This document shows positions 55,530 through 64,000 of a DNA stretch of 64,000 nucleotides, one piece after another; the first letter of the stretch is position 1; each line of letters starts with the position of its first letter. The DNA is from Stenogyne calaminthoides (Eukaryota; Streptophyta; Magnoliopsida; Lamiales; Lamiaceae): positions 28,852,870 to 28,916,869 of the forward strand of contig JBBCBC010000009.1 of assembly GCA_037126765.1 (NCBI GenBank). Direction: 5' to 3'. Under the pieces are notes generated by a model that saw only the letters and a program-made list of their open reading frames with translations, did not search any database and was not told where the DNA came from. The translations under genes were made by a program, and so were the position numbers.

Positions 55530-57364
55530 TGTTGGGGAATGAGTTGCACGATCTATCTTCGGGTGAATATTTAAATACAAATTTAATTATTTAATTATTA
55601 CTAGCATGAATTAATCTATATTAATTCAAATAATAATTGCAACAACATATCATGCATATAAAAAGCCACGTAAAACCTACGTGACGCGGAATCTCACGGA
55701 TTCGGAAGCATTACCTCTCGAGATGGCGGTGAATTCGGTTTGCCGGACTAACCAAAAGGACTTCCCAAGTATTCCTTAGCCCTTTGCTCGACAATCCGGT
55801 GGAAGGATACTTTCGCGAACAATTAACAAAAGGAAAAATAAACTTTGTTGCACCACTTTTTCGTGGATTTGCTAATTTTTCAAAGACATGGAATTGTACT
55901 TGGGAATGAACTAATCATTCCTATTTATAGGGAGAGGGTGGTCGAAATTTTTCGTTGAAAAATCAATGTGGGAAAAGACTTTTCTTGGTCACCAAGAAAT
56001 CTTGAATATATCTCCTATATTCTTTTTCTCATATTTAAAATATTCCACAAAAATCCCACCTCCTCAATTATGGATATTTTCGAAAATTTTAGAGTGCAAG
56101 ATTCCAAGATTTGGATCTTCTTGAATTTATGAGATATTCTTGTATTTCAAGAAATACATATCTTCCATAATATCTTTTCAAGAAAATCTTTCTTGCCCAC
56201 TATATTTCCAAAATTTCGAAATTTCCTTCATGAATAACCAAGTGGGAGATTTCTTGAATTTAATGAGATAATCTTGTATTCCAAGAATACATATCTTCAT
56301 TCCATAACAAAATTCAAAGAAAATCTTTCTCCCTCTTTTATCCATAAATTTCGAAAAAATAGAGGAAAAATAAGCAACAATATTTATTTTATTTTAATCA
56401 CCTTTTTCAGTTATTGGACTATTTGTTGGGCTACTCAGGGGGCCTTTAGGAGAATTAAGATTGGACCTTCTAATGGATCTTGAATATCTAATATTGAGCC
56501 ACAATATAATTCAAGCCAATAAATATTAATTAATCCCACTACATAACTAATATTGCACTATCCATCTTAACCCATATTACAGTCAATATAGCTCTCGGTC
56601 ATTATTTCCCGTGTTTAAGATTATCTAGCCCATTAATTAATTCAAGCCCTTTTGAAATAGCTTTCGTTAATTAATATCTTTTGTCCTTGGTCAAGGAACG
56701 GTTCAACATTATTATCCATCTGGGAAACAAATTCCACTTGCAAGATTTGGTATGATAAAGCTTATGAACCTCCCAAGGGGCAAATCAAACAAGCGTGCTT
56801 GCACATGATTCTTCGTATTAAATCTTAGCAATCACATGTGACCAATAATATTGCCCAAGATAAAAAGTATTGAATCTCTCTGATTCGCTACCCATGATAA
56901 GTCAAAGCAATAGTTACCAATCCCACGTGATCCTATTTAAGGGACGAAGGTTAAGAAACAACGAACCTGACGTCTAATTCTTCCTTGTTCGATTCAAGAA
57001 TTTATCCTCCCAGAGGTCCTATTCGGTAAGATCGGTCATGCACTAGTGTAATCTCTTGGTCAAGACAAACCAATCTGAGCCTTACACCTCAACCTTTCAC
57101 GATGGGTTGTTCATTTCCATCTAGGTCGTGAATGACGTACTTTTAGTTACAAGGGACTGTTAATTTAATCTTCTGTGATCTGGTATCACTAAATTAACTA
57201 CAATGTAACACGTACGAATTATTGAACAGTTATGCAGTAAATATATGTAACATTCAATCATATTTAAAGCATCAGTGATAAATAATTTATTTCAGTAAAT
57301 AAGTCTGGAAATTCAGTTTCGATTATACAAAGTAAAAAGCATACTTTTCAGTATAATCCCAACA
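55530..57364 (-). mobile_element. 3' LTR of element F
   Basis: 1,835 bp from TGTTGGGGAATGAG to TAATCCCAACA. TATA box CTATAAATAG complement at 55921-55930. Matches D1 along the whole length. Confidence 0.94.
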
Positions 57365-57375
57365 ATCTCCCACTT
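57365..57375 (-). promoter_or_regulatory. Polypurine tract of element F
   Basis: Minus strand AAGTGGGAGAT before the LTR start TGTTGGGATTATAC. Same as in element E. Confidence 0.85.
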
Positions 57376-57449
57376 ATACTCAAAGTCTGCTTTTAAGTAT
57401 ACTACAACATGTCTCGCGTAGTCCGTGACATCTAATGTCACCTACACGA

Positions 57450-57826
57450 ACCTAATAATTTCTCCCACTTATACTCAAAGCAGATTGGCAACGGTCTTGA
57501 CACCCATTCCACTCACATGTCTCTCGAATGTATTCAGAGGCAGACGCTTTGTGAATGGATCTGCTAGGCTGTCCTCAGATGCTATCTTTGCCACATCTAT
57601 ATCTCCTCTCTTAACGATTTCTCGAATAAGATGTCTTTCCTTTAATGTGTTTGTTTAACTCGTGGACTCTTGGTTCTCTTGAATTTGCAACTGCCCCTAG
57701 CAGATATTGCTAGACAAATTCAGAACACCATCCAAGTCCACTAAGAAGGTCTAGAGCCCAATCGGTTCTTTCACTGCTTCACAATCAGCTACTTACCCTA
57801 GTCCCATGGTTGAGTCAGTGATGCAT
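57450..57826 (-). pseudogene. Element F RNase H
   Basis: On the minus strand the C-terminal part is readable: HLIREIVKRGDIDVAKIASE, then DSLADPFTKRLPLN and FERHVSGMGVKTVANLL with a stop before the purine tract. The N-terminal half is short and scrambled compared with other copia RNase H domains. Confidence 0.75.
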
Positions 57827-58765
57827 TTACGCTTCACACTTCGCCCATTTGATGGCTACACTTCCCAAATGGAAACACACTAACTGAGGCAGATAATTTC
57901 TGGAATCTAAGTCTGATTGGAAATTCGAGTCCGTGTAGCCGATGAGGATTGGAGTATCTGACTGATAAATCAACATTCTATCCCGAGTTCTTTTCAGACA
58001 CTTCAGAATGTTTTTAACTGTCGTCCAATGCGCTTTCCCTAGGTTACTTTGATATCTTGCTACCATGCCTACGGCAACGCAGATATCCAGTCTCGTACAC
58101 AGCATTGCATACATAAGGTTTCCGACAGCCGAAGCACAAGGAATACCTTTCATGTCATCTATCTCCTTTTGCGTCTTAGGGGATATTTTCTTGGATAGAT
58201 GTCCAAATCTGAAAGGTACGAATCCTTTCTTGGAATCTTGCATGCTGAAGCGTTTCAAGACAGTGTCTATGTATGAAACTTGCGATAACCCGATCATCCT
58301 TTTCTTGGGATCTCGAGTTATCTTGATCCCAAGGATGTGTCCGGCTTTCCCTAAGTCTTTCATATCAAACTGTTTTGAAAACCATGCCCTTACGTCTGAT
58401 CACACCTTCACATCATTCCCGATGATCACAATGTCATCTACGTATAGTACTAAGAATACCAATGCAGTTCCGACACGCTTTTTATACACACAACTTTCAA
58501 ACTTGTTTTGATCAAACCCATAAGACTTTATTACATGATCAAAACTTTGGTTCCAAGCTCTGGATGCCTGTTTGAGTCCGTAAATGGACCTCTTGAGCTT
58601 ACAAACTTGGTGTTCTTGGCCTGTTTCAATGAAGCCTTGGGGTTGTTGCATATGGATCTCTTCATCAAGACTTCCGTTAAGGAAAGCTGTCTTGACATCC
58701 ATTTGCCAGATTTCAAAGTCGAAATGCGCAGCAATCGATAAGAGAATACGGATGGACTTAAGCAT
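57827..58765 (-). pseudogene. Element F reverse transcriptase
   Basis: Two overlapping open segments. 58765-58400: SIRILLSIAAHFDFEIWQMD, VKTAFLNGSLDEEI, SIYGLKQASRAWN and YVDDIVIIG (YVDD at 58433-58444). 58363-57827: KDLGKAGHILGIKITRD, IPCASAVGNLMYAM, GKAHWTTVKNILKCLKRT and LIGYTDSNFQSD. One frameshift near 58380 separates them. The upstream start (KWVYKSK-like) is at about 58870-58900. Confidence 0.9.
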
Positions 58766-59165
58766 GGCTACGGGCGAAAAAGTTTCCTCATAATCGATCC
58801 CCTTTTTTACGAGTGTAACCTTTTCGCCACTAGTCTTTTGCTTTTAAAGGTTTCAACCTTCCCGTCCGGTCCTCTTTTGCTCTTATATACCCACTTGCAT
58901 CTAATGGGTTTGACCCCATTAAGTGGTTCGACTAGCTCCCACATTCTATTATGAAACGTAGAACCTACTTGGCTTTTCATTCTTTGTTTGCCAAGAACAC
59001 GTGATCCTTATCTTGGAGTGCCTCGTCATATGTCCATGGGTTTGATTTGTCTTGTCCGGGAATCAAGTCCGAGGACTCTCCTATTTCCATGAATCTCTCG
59101 GGCTGTCTAACAACCCTCCCACTACGACGAGGCTCCGGTTGTGAAAAATGTATCGTTTGGTATAT
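58766..59165 (-). pseudogene. Element F RT start and integrase-RT linker
   Basis: The minus strand includes SQPEPRRSGRVVRQPERFME (linker with the R-SGRVVRQPERF motif common before copia RT) and the segment NPWTYDEALQDKDHVFLANK, followed by frames with CKWVYKSK-like residues near 58880. Broken in several places. Confidence 0.75.
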
Positions 59166-59893
59166 CATTTAATACAGGTTGGCCTTGAGGTTTGCCCTCT
59201 AAGCTCATTTAAGGTAATCTCACTTCTGGGTTTTCTTTGGTTCATATAGTCTTCTTCCAAAAATCTAAAGTGGTTGCTGATTACCACCTTTTGATCTTTG
59301 GGACTATAGAGCATACACCCTTTTGTTCCCTCGGGGTATCCTACAAACTTGACCTTAATTCGATCGAGGATCCAATTTCTCCGGCTTCCTTTGTCCAACA
59401 CGTGGGCGGACACCCCAAATTCTCATGTGTCTCATACTAGGCTTGCTTGCCCGGTCCACAATTCTTTGGGAGTTTTGGCAACCGATTTGGATAGCACCAA
59501 GTTCAGAATGTAAGTCGTTGTTTCCAAGGTATGACCCCAGAACGACTCGGGAAGATCCACATAACTCATCATTGATCTAACCATTTCCAAAAGAATTATG
59601 TTTCTTCGCTCTGCAATCCCGTTTTGTTGAGGGGTTCCGGGTGCAGTGAGCTAGGATACAATCCCTTCATCAGATAAGTAGTTCAAAAAACTCATTGTTG
59701 AGGTATTCGCCTCCACGATCAGATCGTAGAGACTTGATACGTTTTTCCTTATGATTCTCTGTTTGAGCCTTAAATTCTTAGAATTTTCAAATGTCTCATA
59801 TTCATGCTTCATAAGGAAAATGTACCTTGAGTAATCATCAATAAAATTACTCATAACCTCCTCTTGATTTGGTTGACATTGGACCACATACAC
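59166..59893 (-). pseudogene. Element F integrase
   Basis: NFIDDYSRYIFLMKHEYETF at about 59850-59790 (core Asp region), a GTPQQNG-like segment near 59650-59625 (AAPGTPQQNGIAERR in the minus frame), then VGYPEGTKGCMLYSPKDQKV and SNHFRFLEEDYM (59413-59237). The core is damaged between 59790 and 59650. Confidence 0.82.
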
Positions 59894-60156
59894 ATTTGTG
59901 AGCGATCTCTAACACTTCTTTGCCCTATTCCTTGGCTCCAAATGCCCCTCTTGGTCATATTACCCTCCAAACATGATTCGCAAGTTGGGATTTGTTCAAC
60001 TTGGAGACGCTCCAGTGAACCATCTTTCACCAACCTTTGGATCCTCTTTGGATTTATATGACCTAATCTTAGATGCCAAAAAAATATTTCGTTCACTCTT
60101 TCTTTTGTCGGAAATAGTTGATGTGTTATAGGATGTATTTCATGAGTGGTGTGCAC
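59894..60156 (-). pseudogene. Element F GAG-pre-integrase zinc segment
   Basis: The minus strand has FFWHLRLGHINPKRIQRLVK and then CESCLEGNMTKR: the H-x3-H and C-x2-C arrangement of the integrase N-terminal zinc finger. Open over 101 codons with the start of integrase. Confidence 0.85.
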
Positions 60157-60690
60157 AGTTAATTGTATAGAGATTTTCCATCAATGTCCCGTAACAGATA
60201 CACTCATCATTTCAAAAATGATGTCATTCTTATTAGAAGAAACTTAGTGTCCTTTAATCAAATTTTAGAAACTGGAAGTGAATTCTTTCTAAAACTGGGA
60301 ACATAAAGATAATCTCAAAAAACTTTATCTTCAAAAGATAGGTGCACTTCTCCCACTGCTTTAACTGCTACTCATGTAGCATTACAATGTCTGCTACTTG
60401 CGTAGTATTGCAATAATCGTTACTATCGTAGCACTGCAATATCTGCCACTTACGTAGCATTGCAATGTCTTCTACTTTAAACGCTGCGTTGCCCCGATTG
60501 TGATGAGGATCTCACTCCCACTAAGTCACGGATCATGTAGAACCCGGTAAAGCCAACATGATTAGTGAATCTCGTATCAACCACCCACGAATGAGAAGTA
60601 TCGCCCGCTAAACAAGTTTCAACAACTAAGGCGTGAGAATTACCTTTCTTTCCGTCCTTTTGGGGGTTGGAACAGTGCAAAACCTCCATT
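60157..60690 (-). pseudogene. Element F protease and linker
   Basis: SWVVDTRFTNHVGFTGFYMI at about 60600-60530 corresponds to the WVVDTGATNH protease site, with the Gly after D-T replaced by Arg, which would abolish activity if real. Downstream (60365-60468) a 26-bp tandem array replaces the normal linker; VAVKAVGEVHLSF follows. Confidence 0.78.
60365..60468. repeat. Four 26-bp tandem repeats in the protease linker of element F
   Basis: Units at 60365-60390, 60391-60417, 60418-60442 and 60443-60468 of the type CTGCTACTTGCGTAGCATTG followed by CAATGT. Each has the small palindrome CTACnnnCGTAG. Unit length is not a multiple of three, so the array disrupts the frame. Confidence 0.8.
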
Positions 60691-61200
60691 CCTCTCTTAA
60701 CGCGATCTTAAGCACTTCCTCTTTGGATTTTCCTTGACACAACAAGCATTCCTCATCTTACCATTGCCCTTGGCAACAGTTGAGTTTTATTGCTTATGGC
60801 CTTTTGGTCCTCTTCTTTATCTTGCCTTCCTTTGGCCTAGAAGATGAAGACAGACCACTTGCCATCAAAACTTGAGTGACCAAAAGCTTGCAACAAATTA
60901 GCTAGCGAGGCCAAAATGCTCAAAAACTTTTTGGGTAGAGAGTGAAGTACCAAATTCATCTGAGTCTCTAGATCATAATCTGCACTCAGAATCTCAAGTT
61001 TGTTCAGATGGGCCATCTATTTTGAGGACGTAATCCCTTACGGGTTTGCCCTCCACCTTTTTCAATGACGACATCTCTCAGAAAGGTGATCCGACGAGTC
61101 CCATGTTTTTGACTCGTCAGTTGGCTCATCTGATTTTTGGTGTGTCAAGAATCCACTTGTGCTTTTGTGCAGTTAGGATAATTTTTCGTTTCCAATCAAT
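60691..61200 (-). pseudogene. Element F gag, readable part
   Basis: The minus strand gives VEGKPVRDYVLKI, GHLNKLEILSADYDLETQMN and LVLHSLPKKFLSI (the L-SLP motif of copia Gag) between about 61080 and 60920. A degraded zinc knuckle with CLLCQGKSKE lies near 60750-60720. The N-terminal part is not readable. Confidence 0.72.
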
Positions 61201-62054
61201 ATAGTTTCCATACATATTGTATTGACTTTAAGTGTAATAACAGTGGATTAAAAGGTAACGACATGCTGAACTGAAATAAACAACTATATGTAATAGCACA
61301 AGTATATCACAAGGTTCGATCACATGCTTCATATTAATAATCAAAAAAAAAAATATGAACATGCGCCCAACATCTCAAAAATAGTTTTAAATAACCCACG
61401 TTGGGTGGGTCATTATTTTAACACATTCAAGTAGGTTACAAACAAAACGATTATAAACCTTTAATATCCAGATTAATAGTTGGCTCTTGACCAATATAAA
61501 ATTCGACAGGACTTGAGAAGTATATGCATATCAATTTTATACCTAAGTAATAACCATGATTAAATACAGGATTATTATTTCGCTTTGATCGAGCCTCGTT
61601 GGGAGGTCATCGCCGCCACTAGTAATAACCCACAATCATCCGTTTGGAATTCATTCATGTGAAACCTATCTTTTCGCCAATCCGGGGGAATTTCTCCAAA
61701 AGAATTCACAAATAAATAAATCATGGAGGTCAAAAATTAATTCAATTTTATTATCCAGGAATAAAATTGTCAATTAATTATTTAAACATACTTAGTAATT
61801 TTTGAAGGTGAGATTTTTCCATTTGGCAACCCTCATGCAAACTCATTTAAACAAATTAAATAAAGCATAAGATAAAGACAAATAAATCAAGCAAAAACAG
61901 AAAAATAAACATATTGGGCACAAATTATCCAATTGTCATGGTTTGATTTTTTTGACTTGATCTTGAAGAAACACGTCTCGAATTTCTCCCACTCGTTCAT
62001 CTCTCGAAAAAATACTTCATCTCAAACGCCACGCCCAAGAAAACTCAGGTAAGG
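61201..62054 (-). other. Element F 5' gag/leader region, no gene recognised
   Basis: AT-rich sequence with A/T runs (for example 61350). A short stretch may encode the Gag N-terminus but I cannot recognise it. Confidence 0.45.
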
Positions 62055-62260
62055 ATGCATGCGCAAGATCCAAGCCCACAGCCTCCTAGGGCGACCTCGG
62101 CACCTCGGCGCGCCGGTGATCTCGGCCAGTGTCGGCCGTGTCAGCGAGATCTCGGCGGCGACCTCCGCCTCGCCGCGACCTCGGCCTGTTCTCGCGTGCA
62201 CTTTCGGCCCGGCCTCGCCTGCGCCCCCATGCGTGCCGGTAGCGCCGCTACGATTCGGAT
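62055..62260 (-). other. GC-rich leader segment of element F
   Basis: Very GC-rich, CpG-rich block with repeated CCTCGGC and CTCGCC strings between the primer-binding site and gag. Comparable in place to 30955-31500 of element E. Open frames on the plus strand (62055, 62059) are antisense to the element and overlap each other; I do not call them genes. Confidence 0.55.
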
Positions 62261-62580
62261 TACGGATTTAAATCCTTTAATTCTTGGTCTCTTCGTTCGA
62301 TCCGGTTACAATTTATTTACAAAAATAAATAAACTGAATCTGAACTAATTGTATTACATTGATCAAATCAAACAAATCTAGTCTACTCGTGGATTTTCTC
62401 CACGAGGCAAAAGCTCGTCGAGCGAATCGAATTAAAAAACCACGGTTTATATGCATGCATAAATAAACACATTAAAATCCATGACAATTGGATCACATAA
62501 AGCAGATCTAATAGTTCTACTATCGATTTCAAATTTAATGTCAAGTGAATTAAATTACAATTTAAAAAATTGAGTCTTAA
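62261..62580 (-). other. Element F leader, AT-rich
   Basis: No gene or motif between the GC-rich block and the primer-binding site. Confidence 0.5.
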
Positions 62581-62597
62581 ACCGTGGCTCGATACGA
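62581..62597 (-). promoter_or_regulatory. Primer-binding site of element F
   Basis: The minus strand reads TCGTATCGAGCCACGG, matching TGGTATCAGAGCCACGG except for one substitution and CAG read as CG. Confidence 0.8.
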
Positions 62598-64000
62598 TGT
62601 TGGGGATTGAGTTGCCGCAGATCTATTCGGGGTGAATATTTAAATACAAATTTAATTTTTAATTATTACTAGCATGAATTAATCCTATATTAATTCAAAT
62701 AATAATTGCAACAACATATCATGATATAAAAAGCCACGTAAAACCTACATGACGCGGAATCTGGATTTCGTGAGCGTGCATTCTCGGGATGGTAGTGAAT
62801 TCGGTTGACGGACTAACAAAAGGACTTCCCAAGTATTCCCTTAGCCCTTTGCTCGACAATCCAAATTGGAAGGATACTATGAACAATTAACAAAAGGAAA
62901 AAATAAACTTTGTTGCACCACTTTCGTGGATTTGCTAATTTTTCCAAAGACATGGAATTGTACTTGGGAATGAACTAATCATCCCTATTTATAGGAGAGG
63001 GGTGGTCGAAATTTTCAAATTGAAAAATCAATGTGGGAAAAGACTTTTCTTGGTCACCAAGAAATCTTGAATATATCTCCTATATTTTTTCCCATAATTA
63101 AAATATTCCCAAAAAAAACCTCCTCAATTATGGATATTTTGAAAATTTTAGAGTGCAAGATTCCAAGATTTGGATCTTCTTGAATTTATGAGATATTCTT
63201 GTATTTCAAGAAATACATATCTTCCATAATATCTTTTCAAGAAAATCAAGAAAATCTTTCTTGCCCATTTATATTTCCAAAATTCGAAATTTCCTTCATG
63301 AATAACCAAGTGGGAGATTTCTTGAATTTAATGAGATAATCTTGTATTCCAAGAATACATATCTTCGTTCCATAACAAAATTCAAAGAAAATCTTTCTCC
63401 TCTTTTTATCCATAAATTTCGAAAAAAATAGAGGGAAAAAATAAGCAACAATATTTATTTTATTTTAATCACCTTTTTTGGTTATTTGACTATTTGTTGG
63501 GCTACTCGGGGGGGCCTTTAGGAGAATTAAGATTGGACCTTCTAATGGATCTTGAATATCTAATATTGAGCCACAATATAATTCAAGCCCATAAATATTA
63601 ATTAATCCCACTACATAATTAATATTGACTATCCATCTTAACCCATATTACGATCAATATGGCTCGGTCATTATTTCCAAAGTGTTTAAGATTATCTAGC
63701 CCATTAATTAATTCAAGCCATTGAAATAGCTTTTCCGTTAATTAATATATTTTGTCCTTTGTCAAGGAACGGTTCAACATTATTATCCATAAAGGAAACA
63801 AATTCCACTTGCAAGATTTGGTATGATAAAGCTTATGAACTCCCAAGGGCAAATCAAACAAGCGTCTTAGACACGATTCTTCAGTATTAAATCTTAGCAA
63901 TCACATGTGACCAATAATATTGCCCAAGATAAAAAGTATTGAATCTCTCTACGATTCGCTACCCATGATAAACCAAAGCAATAGTTACCAATCCCACGTG
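62598..64000 (-). mobile_element. 5' LTR of element F (incomplete at window edge)
   Basis: Begins TGTTGGGGATTGAG on the plus strand and follows 55530-56930 closely. TATA box complement at 62985-62994. The remaining roughly 430 bp lie outside the window. Confidence 0.93.

Larger units (their letters stand above)
55530..64000 (-). mobile_element. Element F, copia retrotransposon on the minus strand (right LTR incomplete)
   Basis: 3' LTR 55530-57364, purine tract, pol and gag reading right to left, GC-rich leader, primer-binding site (62581-62597) and 5' LTR from 62598 past the window edge. Internal region 5,233 bp, normal for copia without extra ORF. Its LTRs define family D. Left target copy would be AAACT (55525-55529). 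It interrupts the LTR of G. Confidence 0.93.

Overview
This is plant nuclear DNA made almost entirely of nested LTR retrotransposons. I can support no host protein gene, tRNA or rRNA gene. Plant origin is inferred from Ty1/copia polyproteins with YVDD reverse transcriptase, primer-binding sites of the initiator-tRNA type TGGTATCAGAGC, purine tracts directly before LTRs, 5-bp target duplications and a Stowaway-like MITE. The species cannot be read from the sequence.

Layout. (1) 1-9834 and 24416-24745: element A (+), a SIRE-like copia element entering from the left edge with pol, then a very long additional ORF (aORF, 3390-8578), purine tract and 3' LTR. A solo LTR (D1, 3463-5301) sits inside the aORF. 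(2) 9835-24410: element B (-), a complete 14.6-kb relative of A inserted in A's LTR (duplication GTTAG), with gag, pol and its own aORF. (3) 24746-26301: AT-rich DNA with a 165-bp MITE. (4) 26302-27521: 5' part of an LTR of family D. (5) 27522-51853: element E (+), another copia family; its 5' LTR carries a reversed solo copy of itself (28350-29961), its pol carries complete element C (34756-47160, same family as B, duplication GAATC), and its 3' LTR carries a solo family-D LTR (49480-51198). (6) 51854-54650: 5' part of a Gypsy-like element H, with a 20-bp minisatellite in its LTR. (7) 54650-55529: copia remnant G, with a triplicated primer-binding region joined directly to a purine tract and LTR start. 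(8) 55530-64000: element F (-), a copia element with family-D LTRs; its 5' LTR runs off the right edge.

How the parts relate. A, B and C share the order gag-pol-aORF. In all three the aORF follows a TATA box and a leader with a telo-box, as if it has its own transcript; in A the leader also contains a 210-nt intron-like segment. The aORF proteins share an N-terminal globular region, coiled coils and a C-terminal domain. E and F are ordinary shorter copia elements with GC-rich leaders.

Data quality. Many frame breaks in B, C, F and G fall at CAG/CTG trinucleotides, where paralogous copies differ by complex changes rather than simple transitions. This looks like consensus error at CHG-methylated sites, so 'pseudogene' calls in the younger elements should be treated as provisional.
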